A stretch of DNA of 38,509 nucleotides from Lachnospiraceae bacterium (lineage in GTDB: Bacteria; Bacillota; Clostridia; Lachnospirales; Lachnospiraceae), in the NCBI GenBank assembly GCA_024403255.1, contig JAKSSE010000008.1, positions 1-38,509 of the forward strand, given 5' to 3'. Position 1 is the stretch's first letter, and each line of letters starts with the position of its first letter. The translations under genes were made by a program, and so were the position numbers. Below are positions 16,548 through 25,776 of this stretch, one piece after another. Under the pieces are notes generated by a model that did no database searches, had not been told where the DNA came from, and saw only the letters and a program-made list of their open reading frames with translations.

Positions 16548-17684
16548 ATGCAGGATTTATCAATAACAAGAGCAGAATTGGACAAGATTGATAAAGAGAT
16601 AATCAATCTTTATAAAAAGCGTCTAAAGTGCGTTGAAGAGGTGGCTGAATATAAGATTCAAACTGGAAAACCAGTACTTGATCCAGAGAGAGAACAGCAA
16701 AAGCTTGACGTTTTAGCTTCTATGGGTGATTCAGAGTTTGACGATGAAGCAATTCGTCAGATGTTCACACAGATAATGGCTATTTCAAGAAAACGCCAGT
16801 ATCAGATTATTAAGTCTAATGAACTTGAATCGAATGACTATGGCGAGCAGATTGAAAAGTTTAATTTTAAAGACTGCAACGTTGTTTTTCAGGGGGTAGA
16901 AGGGGCTTATTCACAGGCCGCTATGAAAAAGTTCTTTGGAAATGATGTAAATGGTCATGCAGTTCCTACTTGGAAAGATGCCTGCGAAGAACTGAAAAAT
17001 GGAAGGGCGAATTATGCTGTTTTACCACTTGAAAATTCAAGCCAGGGTATTGTGGCAGAAAACCATGATCTTTTAGCAGAATATGGTTTGTTCATTGTTG
17101 GAGAGCAGGTTATATCAATTGACCATGCGCTTCTTGGAATAAAGGGAGCTAAACTTGACGATATCGTTACTGTTTATTCACACCCACAGGCTTTAATGCA
17201 GTGTAACGGTTATATTTCAGAGCATGGGCTTGAACCTAAGGCACTTAAGAATACTGCAATGGGCGCCAAATTTATAAAAGAAAATGGGGATAAGGCCTGT
17301 GCAGCAATAGCTGGTGAAATTAATGCTGAACTTTATGACCTTGAGATATTAGATAGTAAAATTCAGGACATAAAGGATAACATGACAAGATTTGTCATTG
17401 TATCAGCTAGAAAAGAGTATGAAAAAGCGGCAAATAAAGTTACCTGCTTTTTTGAAATCCCTCATAGCAAAGGTTCTTTATACAGTAGCCTGTCACATTT
17501 GATATTTAATAATATAAATCTTTGCAGGATAGAGTCTCGCCCATCAGCAAATGGAGAGTGGGAATACAGATTCTTTGTTGATTTTATGGGAAATCTTTCT
17601 GACCTTAATGTTAAGATGGCACTTTATGGTCTAAAAAGGGAAACTACGAAATTGGAGATTTTAGGTAATTATGTTTCTGTATAA
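16548..17684 (+). CDS. pheA: Bifunctional chorismate mutase / prephenate dehydratase
   Basis: This P-protein converts chorismate to prephenate and then to phenylpyruvate for phenylalanine synthesis. The chorismate mutase domain occupies about 1-90 (RAELDKIDKEIINLYKKR, then DPEREQQ). The prephenate dehydratase domain runs from about 108 (FQGVEGAYSQAA) to about 285 and includes LPLENSSQGIV and the catalytic-region MTRFVIV. A C-terminal ACT domain carries the ESRP motif (IESRPSANGEWEY), which binds phenylalanine for feedback control. It has a good AAAGGAGA site. Its last 14 bases overlap the next gene. Confidence 0.97.
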   Translation: MQDLSITRAELDKIDKEIINLYKKRLKCVEEVAEYKIQTGKPVLDPEREQQKLDVLASMGDSEFDDEAIRQMFTQIMAISRKRQYQIIKSNELESNDYGEQIEKFNFKDCNVVFQGVEGAYSQAAMKKFFGNDVNGHAVPTWKDACEELKNGRANYAVLPLENSSQGIVAENHDLLAEYGLFIVGEQVISIDHALLGIKGAKLDDIVTVYSHPQALMQCNGYISEHGLEPKALKNTAMGAKFIKENGDKACAAIAGEINAELYDLEILDSKIQDIKDNMTRFVIVSARKEYEKAANKVTCFFEIPHSKGSLYSSLSHLIFNNINLCRIESRPSANGEWEYRFFVDFMGNLSDLNVKMALYGLKRETTKLEILGNYVSV

Positions 17685-18903
17685 ATTAATAGAAAACGAT
17701 GAACTTATATGTGCCCTTGAGTGGGCAAAAGAACATAAAGATAAGGAAGCAGTTAATGCTGTTTTATCTGGTCTTTTTGATTTCGGTAGAACTTACGGCT
17801 TTACAGGAAATTTATGGAAACTTTACTTAACTTATCTTGTTTGCAATGATGAAAATGCTTATTCTTTATCATGTGAGGTTAAAGATCCAGGAGAAGATTC
17901 CTTATCAGAAACGGCAAAAATTGATTTTGAAAAATTAAAGCTTTTATTTGAAGAAGATTTTTCATTTATAGAGGATGATGAAGATAAAAAGGCGTATGGT
18001 CTTACTGTATCATTTGCATGCAGTAATTCGCATCTTCATATGCTTTCACACAGAGTTCGTGATGAAATAAAAGCACTTAGTGATGCAATCGACAAAGCAA
18101 AAGATGCATCAGAAATAGAAAAATTAGTAAGAGGCTTTTATGCTCATTTTGGTGTTGGCAAAATTGGACTTCACAGGGCTTTTCGAATGAATGAGTCGGA
18201 GATTGTTCCAATCACAAATGTAAGCCACGTTGATTTTGATGAACTTGTTGGACTTGATATTCAAAAGAAAACTTTAATGGATAATACAGAGGCGTTTCTT
18301 GAAGGAAAGCCAGCCAATAACGTTCTTTTGTACGGAGATGCAGGTACTGGCAAATCTACAAGTATTAAGGCTATGATGAATAAGTATTATGAACAGGGGC
18401 TTAGAGTTGTAGAAATATATAAGCATCAGTTCAAGAATTTAAATGACCTTATTGCTCAGATTAAAAACAGAAGATACAAATTCGTTATAGTTATGGATGA
18501 TTTATCTTTTGAAGAACAGGAAACTGAGTATAAGTACCTAAAAGCGGTCATTGAAGGCGGGCTTGAGAAAAAACCAGATAATGTACTTATTTATGCGACC
18601 TCAAATCGTCGTCATTTGGTAAAGGAGACATTTAAGGATAAGGGCGCTATTATGGATGATGATATCCATAAGAATGATACTGTTCAGGAGAAGCTTTCTC
18701 TGGCATACAGATTTGGAGTTCAGATTTATTTCCCATCTCCAGAGAAGAAAGAATATGAGAAGATAATTCTTGAATTAGGTCAAAGAGCAGGGATTAATCT
18801 TACAGATCAGGAACTTTTGGCAAAAGCAAATGCTTGGGAGCTTAGAGGCAGCGGACGCAGCGGAAGAAGCGCACGTCAGCTTATAGACAATCTTTCACAA
18901 TAG
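17671..18903 (+). CDS. DUF815-type AAA+ ATP-binding protein
   Basis: The 410-residue protein has a helical N-terminal half of unknown role (1-190) and a C-terminal ATPase half. The Walker A motif GDAGTGKST is at 222-230 and the Walker B segment FVIVMDDLSFE is near 270. A sensor-like region contains IYATSNRRHLV, and the C-terminal segment ends with GSGRSGRSARQLIDNL, typical of DUF815 proteins. The family resembles DnaA/IstB-type AAA+ ATPases but has no settled function. It overlaps pheA by 14 bases and lies 8 bases before the Ppx-like gene. It is probably a housekeeping gene, but the context does not reveal its job. Confidence 0.85.
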   Translation: MFLYKLIENDELICALEWAKEHKDKEAVNAVLSGLFDFGRTYGFTGNLWKLYLTYLVCNDENAYSLSCEVKDPGEDSLSETAKIDFEKLKLLFEEDFSFIEDDEDKKAYGLTVSFACSNSHLHMLSHRVRDEIKALSDAIDKAKDASEIEKLVRGFYAHFGVGKIGLHRAFRMNESEIVPITNVSHVDFDELVGLDIQKKTLMDNTEAFLEGKPANNVLLYGDAGTGKSTSIKAMMNKYYEQGLRVVEIYKHQFKNLNDLIAQIKNRRYKFVIVMDDLSFEEQETEYKYLKAVIEGGLEKKPDNVLIYATSNRRHLVKETFKDKGAIMDDDIHKNDTVQEKLSLAYRFGVQIYFPSPEKKEYEKIILELGQRAGINLTDQELLAKANAWELRGSGRSGRSARQLIDNLSQ

Positions 18904-18911
18904 GAGAGACT

Positions 18912-20441
18912 ATGCAGACATTTGGTGCAATCTACATTGGAACTTATGAGATGAGCCTCAAAGTATATGAGGTATCAACTAAGAAGCAGTACAAGGAAGT
19001 TGACTTTGTACGTGTCAGACTTGATCTTCAAAAAGATATTCAAAAGTATGACAAAGTTTCAGACCGTACAATGGATGTCATTTCTGAAGGACTTACAGGA
19101 TTCAAAGAAGTTATGGATGGGTATGGGGTGACCGATTACGTGGTTAATATTTCCCCTGCGTTAAAGTTTGCTTCAAATAAAATCTTTCTTATTGAACAGA
19201 TTTATAACCGTACGGGAATGAGATTAAAAGCTCTTTCCAATTCGGAGCAAAAATATCTTGATCTATTGGCTATTACAGATTCAGACCAGTATGAAGATTT
19301 TGCAAATGAGGGCATAATCATTGTTGACGTAGGTGGTAATTCACTTCAGCTTACATTGGTGCATGAAGGTGAAATGATAACTACTCAGCATGTATTTGTT
19401 TCATCGGTAAAAATCAGAGAAAACTTGCGTCATCTTGATATGGCGACAGAAAGTCCTGAAAAATTGGTTGAGGCAGTTGTCGGAAAAGAAATTAATGCAT
19501 TTAGACAGCTTTTCAATGAATATGGCAAGATAAAGCATCTTTTGATTATTGGAGATTATATTTCTGATGCAATAACAAAGGCTGAAAAGAAAAACAATAA
19601 TAATAAAACCTTTGCCAGAGAAAACTTTCTTGTAGCAATGGATAAAATAATTAGAGCAAGGAGAAAACGTATTTCTGCGGAAGAAAACGGGTACCAAAAT
19701 TCGGACAGTCTCGCGGAGTCATTTATCAATATTTACTATGGTCTTGTTAAAAACATCGTCACAGAGGACGTAACTGTAGTTGGTACCACTACTCATGAAG
19801 GCATTTTCCTTAACTACTGTTATGAGAATAAGGTTTTAAAGAAGAAGCATAATTTTGAGGATGATATTCGTACTCAGTGTTTGCATATGGCAATGAGATA
19901 TAGAAATGATCCGGTACATGATGAAGCAATTAACATGGTAGCTCGTGAAATATTTGATGCAACTAAAAAGCTTCATGGTCTTAATAAGAGAGATAAGCTT
20001 TTGCTTGAAGTTTCAGTTATGCTTCATGACTGTGGTAGATTTGTTTCGCTTGAGGAGAGAGCTCAAAGTGCTCATGATGTAATTCTTGCTTCTGAGATTA
20101 TTGGATTATCTCATGAGGAAAGAAAAATAGTTGCAAATGTTGCGAAGTACAATAGAGAAGATTTGCCTTCTTACGAAGATATGACAGGTATGTCTTTAGA
20201 AGGATATTTGAAGGTTGCAAAGCTTGCAGCTATTGTAAAGCTTGCAGCAGCACTGGATTCTACCAGTAACCAGAGTGTCAAATCGGTAAGCTGCAGTGTT
20301 AAGGGGGATAATTTAGCTGTGGCTGTAGATACTGTTTCAGATATTACTATCGAGAAAATTGATTTTGAAGATAGAAAAGAATTATTTGAAGAGGTATTTA
20401 ACCTTAAACCAGTAATCAAAGAAAATCGTATTGTGGGCTAG
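18912..20441 (+). CDS. Ppx/GppA-like phosphatase with C-terminal HD domain
   Basis: Ppx/GppA enzymes split polyphosphate or (p)ppGpp from the chain end. Residues 1-300 have the ASKHA fold: the second phosphate loop DVGGNS starts at Asp139, and a Glu at the expected catalytic place is Glu112 in SNSEQK. The first phosphate motif, usually DIGSNS, reads YIGTYE here (Tyr8), so a conserved Asp and the Ser residues are lost. Residues about 320-500 form an HD-type domain with LHDCGR (His372, Asp373) and SAHDVILASEI. The gene sits 9 bases before ppk1, a natural partnership. Catalytic competence is uncertain, and it could act as a sensor of polyphosphate or alarmone. Confidence 0.85.
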   Translation: MQTFGAIYIGTYEMSLKVYEVSTKKQYKEVDFVRVRLDLQKDIQKYDKVSDRTMDVISEGLTGFKEVMDGYGVTDYVVNISPALKFASNKIFLIEQIYNRTGMRLKALSNSEQKYLDLLAITDSDQYEDFANEGIIIVDVGGNSLQLTLVHEGEMITTQHVFVSSVKIRENLRHLDMATESPEKLVEAVVGKEINAFRQLFNEYGKIKHLLIIGDYISDAITKAEKKNNNNKTFARENFLVAMDKIIRARRKRISAEENGYQNSDSLAESFINIYYGLVKNIVTEDVTVVGTTTHEGIFLNYCYENKVLKKKHNFEDDIRTQCLHMAMRYRNDPVHDEAINMVAREIFDATKKLHGLNKRDKLLLEVSVMLHDCGRFVSLEERAQSAHDVILASEIIGLSHEERKIVANVAKYNREDLPSYEDMTGMSLEGYLKVAKLAAIVKLAAALDSTSNQSVKSVSCSVKGDNLAVAVDTVSDITIEKIDFEDRKELFEEVFNLKPVIKENRIVG

Positions 20442-20450
20442 GAGAAGAAC

Positions 20451-22586
20451 ATGGAAATTGACAAGAAATTTTACAATCCTGAATACTATGAGAACAGAGA
20501 AGTAAGCTGGCTTAGATTTGATCTTCGAGTATTAAATGAAGCAAGAGATAAATCTATACCTATTCTTGAAAGATTGAAGTTTATTTCAATCACTTCGTCA
20601 AATCTCGATGAATTTTTTATGGTTCGTGTAGCCTCTTTAAAGGACATGCTTGAGACCGGCTATAAAAAGAAAGATTTAGCAGGGCTTACTGCTGAAGAAC
20701 AGCTATCAAGAGTAATTGCTGATGCAAGAAGTCTTGTTGACACTCAGTATAGTACTTATAACAAGTCTATTCTTCCAAAGCTTGAGGAAGAAGGAATCAT
20801 AATTGTTTCTGATAACGCTTCACTATCAAAAGCGCAGAAGGATTTTATCAATCACTATTTTGATAAGCAGGTTTATCCTGTACTTACCCCAATGGCGGTT
20901 GATGCTTCAAGACCTTTTCCGCTTATTGCGAATAAATCCCTTAATATAGGTGCGATTCTAGAAGGCGACAAAAAGAAGGGAAAGGAAGTATTTGCAACTG
21001 TTCAGGTGCCTAAGGTTCTTCCTAGACTTGTTGAAATTCCTTCTCCAGATAAGACAAAGATATTTGTTTTTCTTGAAAATATTATTCAGGATAATTTGCA
21101 TAAACTTTTCCTTAACAATGCAATCCTTGCATCAAGTCCTTATCGTATCATGAGAAATGCTGATATGAGTATTGATGAGGAGGAGGCAGAGGATCTTCTT
21201 ATCGAGATTCAAAAGCAGCTTAAGCAGCGTCAAAGAGGAGAGGCTATAAGGCTTGAAGTAACAAAGGGTGTTGATAAGAGAATCCTTAAATATTTAAATG
21301 AAGCGTTAAATCTTGAAAAGGATGAAATTTTTGACATTGATGGTCCTATTGATTTGACATGTATGATGAGTCTTTATGGCATAGATGGATTTGATCATCT
21401 TAGAAATGAGCCATATACAGCAGCAGCTCATCCAGCTTTGGATTTATCACAGAATATTTTTGAACAAATCAAAAAGGGAGATATTTTCCTTCATCATCCA
21501 TATGTTAGTTTTGATCCGGTTGTTGCCATGATTCAGCAGGCCGCAGTTGATCCAAATGTACTTGCGATAAAACAGACTTTGTACCGTGTTTCGTCAACTT
21601 CGCCAATTATAGCCGCACTTGAAAAAGCCGCAGAAAATGGAAAGCAGGTTTCTGTTTTAGTTGAGCTGAAAGCAAGATTTGATGAGGAAAATAATATTGA
21701 GTGGGCTAAAAAGCTTGAGAAAGCAGGATGCCATGTAATATATGGTCTTGTTGGATTAAAAACTCACAGTAAGATTGCTCTTGTTGTCAGAAGAGACGAG
21801 GAGGGAATCGTAAGATACGTTCACCTTGGAACTGGTAACTATAATGATAAGACTGCAAAGCTTTATACAGACTGCGGTATTCTTACATGTCGTGAAGCTA
21901 TAGGTGTAGATGCAACTGCATTCTTTAATATGCTTTCAGGTTATTCAGAGCCACCAGCATGGAATAGGCTTGTCGTTGCTCCAATCTGGCTTAGAAAGAC
22001 TTTCCTTCGTCTTATTGAGAGAGAAAAAGAGTACGCTAAAGCAGGCAAAAAAGCTCACATTATTGCAAAGATGAATTCCCTTTGCGACCAGGAGATAATA
22101 GCTGCTTTGTATGAAGCTTCATCCTGTGGTGTAAAGATAGAGCTTTTAGTCAGAGGTATTTGCTGTCTTAAGACAGGAATCAAAGGAGTATCTGAAAATA
22201 TTTCTGTTCGTTCCATCGTAGGAAATTTCCTTGAACACAGTAGAATTTTCTATTTCTACAATGATGGAGCAGAAGAGTATTACATGGGTTCAGCGGACTG
22301 GATGCCAAGAAACTTAGACAGACGAGTAGAAATTATATTCCCAGTTGAGGATGAGGCTATAAGAACAGAAGTTAAACATATTCTTGATATTGAATTTGCA
22401 GATAATGTTAAAGCGCATCTTCTTCAGGCGGATGGAACATATAAGAAGGCTGATAGGCGAGGAAAAGAATCTGTTGATTCGCAGAGTATTTTCTGCCAGG
22501 AAGCAGGTAAACAAAGTAAAACAAAAGAACAGTCTCCTAGAAAAAGAAGACTGTTTATTCCGGCAAAGGCTCCAAAAAATGTCTAA
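20451..22586 (+). CDS. ppk1: Polyphosphate kinase 1
   Basis: PPK1 reversibly makes long polyphosphate chains from ATP through a phospho-histidine. The 711-residue protein has the N-terminal NREVSWLRFDLRVL helix domain, the head domain and two phospholipase D-like catalytic domains. The autophosphorylated His is His439 in GLKTHSKIAL, with the second catalytic His458 in RYVHLGTGNYNDKT. The GSADWMPRNLDRRVEI block is also present. A poly-basic tail of about 40 residues (Lys/Arg/Ser-rich, ending APKNV) extends past the usual C-terminus. The gene overlaps the HAD phosphatase gene by 8 bases. Pairing with a Ppx-like gene directly upstream forms a polyphosphate module. Confidence 0.97.
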   Translation: MEIDKKFYNPEYYENREVSWLRFDLRVLNEARDKSIPILERLKFISITSSNLDEFFMVRVASLKDMLETGYKKKDLAGLTAEEQLSRVIADARSLVDTQYSTYNKSILPKLEEEGIIIVSDNASLSKAQKDFINHYFDKQVYPVLTPMAVDASRPFPLIANKSLNIGAILEGDKKKGKEVFATVQVPKVLPRLVEIPSPDKTKIFVFLENIIQDNLHKLFLNNAILASSPYRIMRNADMSIDEEEAEDLLIEIQKQLKQRQRGEAIRLEVTKGVDKRILKYLNEALNLEKDEIFDIDGPIDLTCMMSLYGIDGFDHLRNEPYTAAAHPALDLSQNIFEQIKKGDIFLHHPYVSFDPVVAMIQQAAVDPNVLAIKQTLYRVSSTSPIIAALEKAAENGKQVSVLVELKARFDEENNIEWAKKLEKAGCHVIYGLVGLKTHSKIALVVRRDEEGIVRYVHLGTGNYNDKTAKLYTDCGILTCREAIGVDATAFFNMLSGYSEPPAWNRLVVAPIWLRKTFLRLIEREKEYAKAGKKAHIIAKMNSLCDQEIIAALYEASSCGVKIELLVRGICCLKTGIKGVSENISVRSIVGNFLEHSRIFYFYNDGAEEYYMGSADWMPRNLDRRVEIIFPVEDEAIRTEVKHILDIEFADNVKAHLLQADGTYKKADRRGKESVDSQSIFCQEAGKQSKTKEQSPRKRRLFIPAKAPKNV

Positions 22587-23397
22587 AAAAGCAATATTTC
22601 TTGATATAGATGGAACGATTTTATCATCAGACCACAATGTACCAAGAATAAACAAAACAATGATTCACAAGGCTATAGATGAAGGCCATACAGTTGTCAT
22701 CAATACCGGGCGTCCTGTAAAGGGCGCTTTTGATGTGATTGAGAAGCTTGAATTTTATAAGCCTGGCTGTTACCTTTTGTCGTATAACGGAAGCATTCTT
22801 TACGATTGTCACAAAAAGGAAATTGTAAAAATGAATTGTCTTGATGCAGATATGGTTATAAAAGTTTTAAAGGCTGCTATCGAGGCAGGAATTCATTGCC
22901 ATACATATGATGAAGAACAGATACTCATGCCGCTTGGCAATGATGCAGAACTGGACTTTTATAGGAAAATTACAAGACTTCCATATTTGCAGAATGTTCC
23001 TTTTGATGATTTTTCCAAGTACAATCTTCAGAAGGTAATGCTTATTGATGTTGATGATCATGAGAAACTTGAAAGATTTAAGGCTGAGCATGAAGAAGAA
23101 TTTTCTGAGTATTTTCAGTGCTTTTTTTCAGACCCAAGATATCTTGAATTTGTCAAAAAAGGAGTAAATAAAGGTACAGCAATTTTTGAATTCTGCAAGG
23201 AATTTGGGATAAATGTAGAAGATACCATTGCAGTTGGAGATGAAGAAAATGACATCGATATGATAAAAGCAGCACATATTGGTGTGGCAATGAAAAATGC
23301 CAAGGATTCTGTAAAAAAAGTAGCAGATGTTATTACTCAAAAAGATAATAATCAGGGCGGAGTTGCAGAAATTATAGAGAAATATGTATTTATATGA
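22579..23397 (+). CDS. HAD-superfamily (Cof-type) sugar/nucleotide phosphatase
   Basis: This 272-residue HAD hydrolase starts with the catalytic motif FLDIDGTIL (nucleophile Asp and general-acid Asp). It contains a C2-type cap and ends with the motif IV GDEENDIDMIKAA, as in the Cof/YbjI group that hydrolyses phosphosugars or flavin phosphates. The frame is open from 22384 inside ppk1. I chose the ATG at 22579 because the first catalytic strand follows at once (MSKKAIFLDIDG). It overlaps the end of ppk1 by 8 bases. It closes the housekeeping run. The substrate is unknown. Confidence 0.9.
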   Translation: MSKKAIFLDIDGTILSSDHNVPRINKTMIHKAIDEGHTVVINTGRPVKGAFDVIEKLEFYKPGCYLLSYNGSILYDCHKKEIVKMNCLDADMVIKVLKAAIEAGIHCHTYDEEQILMPLGNDAELDFYRKITRLPYLQNVPFDDFSKYNLQKVMLIDVDDHEKLERFKAEHEEEFSEYFQCFFSDPRYLEFVKKGVNKGTAIFEFCKEFGINVEDTIAVGDEENDIDMIKAAHIGVAMKNAKDSVKKVADVITQKDNNQGGVAEIIEKYVFI

Positions 23398-23441
23398 TAA
23401 AATACCCTTTGTAGTCACTCAAATCTTTGAAAAGGATTTTT

Positions 23442-25346
23442 ATGATATATAATTACAATTATGATGTTGCAGGACTAATATCTGCGAGTTTTCTATTATT
23501 AATATATTGGATGAGAAGAACATACAGGACTAAGTCTAGTAGACTTATTGTGGCTCTTCTCATTTTTGATATACTGGGTTGTGTCTTTGATATAGCAAGC
23601 TGTTACTCCATCACGCTTCCAGGTAAATATCCTATGTGGTACAACAATGTGACTACTCTTGGGTATTTATTCTTTTATAACACTATGGGTGTTTTATTCT
23701 TTGCGTATATTGATTCTAAAACAAAAATTCAAAAAATATGGGTGCCTGCAAAGGCGGTTATTATATGTTCTATTGCGCTTTTATTTATTGTTACAGTAAC
23801 ATCTCCATGGACACATCTTGTCGCATATTTTGATCCCAATATGACCTATACCCATGGCCCTTTGATGCCATTTTTATATGGTATGGCTGCAGCATTTTTG
23901 CTTGCGGCATTTATTCTTTTTGCAATAAAGAGAAAAAGATTTAACAGGTATCAGGTATATGCTGTTTTATCTTTTATATCAGCTGTTTTTCTTGGGGTTT
24001 ATATTCAGATGGTAAAGCCTACGCTTCTTGTAGGTCAGTTTGGATGTACGCTCGTTATATATTTCCTTTACACATCGTTTGAAAATCCTGCATATTTTAC
24101 ATTCAGACAGACAGCGTGTTACAACAGAAATGCGTTTTTGCAGACTATGAAAAAGAAACAAAGGTCAAAAGAAATTGTTAACATTTTTGCCTTTGCTATA
24201 AAAGACTATGATAATTTACGAGAAACATTAAGTCTAAAAAACTGTAACAGAGTATCGAGCCGTGTTGCAGAATATATAAGCCATTATTTCCATTCAAACG
24301 CATATACAATTGCTGATGATAAATTTGTGGTGTTGCTTGATAAGGAAGATGATGAATACAAAGTCATTGAAAAACTTAATAAGTTTTCGCAAAAGTCTAT
24401 AGAACTTGTTGATACGATAATAGAAGTTTCATTTAAGCATATTTGTATTTGTAATATTAAACCTGAAATTAAAACTGATATCATTGAGAGTACTCTGCAT
24501 GAGATTCTTCAAAAAGATAATCCGGAATTTGATTTAGTTCTTGGATTTGATTCTGTTATAAATGATATAGAAAGACAAAAGAAGATTTCTATGGTGCTTA
24601 AGGATGCAATTAAGAATGAGAGCTTCAATGTTTTCTATCAGCCTATAAGGGATGTTCATACTGGTAAGTTTGTATCCGTTGAGGCTCTTGTCAGGTTGCC
24701 TGATTCAGAAATTGGATTTATAAGCCCGGAAGAGTTTATACCTCTTGCTGAAAGCCAGGGAATGATTTACAAAATAGGAGAGATTGTATTCGAGAAGGTT
24801 TGTAAGTTTATAAGAGACAGCAGATGTATCGAAACTATGGGAGTTCACTATATAGAGATAAATCTTTCGCCTCTTCAGTGCTTCCAAAAAGATATCGTTA
24901 CAATCTTTACTGACATAATGAAGAAGTATGATATCGATCCTCACTGGATAAATCTTGAGATAACAGAGACAGCATCCTTTGAAAAAGATGAGATAATGCT
25001 TTTGAATATTGAGGCATTTCACAAAATGGGAGTTAGTTTCTCGCTGGATGATTATGGATCTGGATTTGCATCTGTAGATTACCTTTTTAAACTTCCTGTT
25101 GAGATAGTTAAGATTGATAAGGGAATCTTGTGGAATGCAATGAAGGATGGCAATGCAAAGATTGTACTTATCAGCACTCTTAAGATGCTGAAAGACCTTG
25201 GCAAGAAGATAGTCGTTGAAGGTGTTGAAAATGAAGAGATGGTAAATCTTCTGGAGGCAAATGGGTGCGATTATATGCAGGGATATTTTTATTCAAAACC
25301 TGTTCCGCCGAAAGAATATGTACAGTTTCTTGATAAGAATAATTAA
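23442..25346 (+). CDS. Membrane-bound c-di-GMP phosphodiesterase (degenerate GGDEF + EAL)
   Basis: The 634-residue protein has about seven hydrophobic helices in the first 215 residues, like a 7TM sensor. A GGDEF-like domain lacking a recognisable GGDEF motif follows (about 235-380), then a full EAL domain (about 385-630). The EAL signature is intact (VEALVRL with Glu414), with ITETASFEKDE, DDYGSGFAS, VKIDKGI and the closing QGYFYSKPVP. It should therefore hydrolyse c-di-GMP. The frame also allows a TTG at 23427, but I chose the ATG at 23442 because AAAGGA lies 5 bases before it. The gene stands alone with a strong terminator behind it. The signal it senses is unknown. Confidence 0.9.
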   Translation: MIYNYNYDVAGLISASFLLLIYWMRRTYRTKSSRLIVALLIFDILGCVFDIASCYSITLPGKYPMWYNNVTTLGYLFFYNTMGVLFFAYIDSKTKIQKIWVPAKAVIICSIALLFIVTVTSPWTHLVAYFDPNMTYTHGPLMPFLYGMAAAFLLAAFILFAIKRKRFNRYQVYAVLSFISAVFLGVYIQMVKPTLLVGQFGCTLVIYFLYTSFENPAYFTFRQTACYNRNAFLQTMKKKQRSKEIVNIFAFAIKDYDNLRETLSLKNCNRVSSRVAEYISHYFHSNAYTIADDKFVVLLDKEDDEYKVIEKLNKFSQKSIELVDTIIEVSFKHICICNIKPEIKTDIIESTLHEILQKDNPEFDLVLGFDSVINDIERQKKISMVLKDAIKNESFNVFYQPIRDVHTGKFVSVEALVRLPDSEIGFISPEEFIPLAESQGMIYKIGEIVFEKVCKFIRDSRCIETMGVHYIEINLSPLQCFQKDIVTIFTDIMKKYDIDPHWINLEITETASFEKDEIMLLNIEAFHKMGVSFSLDDYGSGFASVDYLFKLPVEIVKIDKGILWNAMKDGNAKIVLISTLKMLKDLGKKIVVEGVENEEMVNLLEANGCDYMQGYFYSKPVPPKEYVQFLDKNN

Positions 25347-25375
25347 AAAGAAAGGGATTATCCCTTTCTTTTTTT
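25345..25375 (+). terminator. Rho-independent terminator after the EAL gene
   Basis: AAAAAGAAAGGGA and TCCCTTTCTTTTT form a 13-bp perfect stem around TTA, ending in a T run. It overlaps the stop codon of the EAL gene and isolates that gene from the next transcription unit. The symmetric A/T runs could allow it to work in both directions. Confidence 0.9.
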
Positions 25376-25414
25376 ATGCAAACACAAAAACACTACATTT
25401 AGTATATAAATGTC

Positions 25415-25443
25415 TTGCAATATACAAGTGAAAGTGTTAATAT
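25415..25443 (+). promoter_or_regulatory. Promoter of the small structured transcript
   Basis: The -35 TTGCAA (25415-25420) and -10 TAATAT (25438-25443) are 17 bases apart. The expected start near 25450 coincides with the first base of a 5-bp hairpin. Each hexamer matches consensus at four of six positions. Confidence 0.6.
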
Positions 25444-25520
25444 CTCTCTAGTAGCACTTGCTACTTCATAGGAACTGGGGTGTTTTATTACACGCCACAC
25501 ATTGAAGGGAGGATTGCTTT

Positions 25521-25766
25521 ATGGCAAATTTGACCGAGATGTATTTTAGAGTTGAGGCTTCGGCCGAAGCTTCCGGTTCCAACTCCAATAACCAGTCGCT
25601 GGTATATTTCTTCCCCCCGAAGAGAAACAGTGGATCGGAATTTGGAAGCATTTTCAGAGATGCCTGTTCTGAAGTAAAAGAAAATTCAGGTACACACCAA
25701 CCGAAGGGCTATGCCACAAGTAGCGATTTATGGGCTCCAACCCCCATGCTACGTATTCCGAGCTAA
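25521..25766 (+). CDS. Possible 81-residue Ser/Asn-rich peptide
   Basis: An ATG frame with a strong AGGGAGG site about 8 bases upstream ends 10 bases before a terminator, which is how a short gene looks. The peptide is Ser-rich, starts MANLTEMYFRVEASAEASGS, has one Cys, and ends in an aromatic/Pro segment (LWAPTPMLRIPS). It has no signal peptide, membrane helix, or GG/GA leader of the kind cut by C39 peptidases. Codon choice is unlike the neighbours: CCC, CCG, TCC and TCG occur where flanking genes use CCA, CCT, TCA and TCT. That leaves open that the frame is accidental within a structured RNA. Its position upstream of a peptide exporter makes a precursor or regulator role thinkable but unproven. 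Confidence 0.45.
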   Translation: MANLTEMYFRVEASAEASGSNSNNQSLVYFFPPKRNSGSEFGSIFRDACSEVKENSGTHQPKGYATSSDLWAPTPMLRIPS

Positions 25767-25776
25767 CCCGTCGTTT

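Noticed and set aside
22384..22578. N-terminal extension of the HAD phosphatase inside ppk1
   Set aside because: The extension lies wholly within ppk1, and the catalytic strand begins right after the ATG at 22579.
25521..25766. The 81-residue frame as the exporter's leader-peptide substrate
   Set aside because: No GG/GA leader with the usual hydrophobic spacing is visible, and a terminator separates it from the exporter operon. Kept only as a possible CDS.
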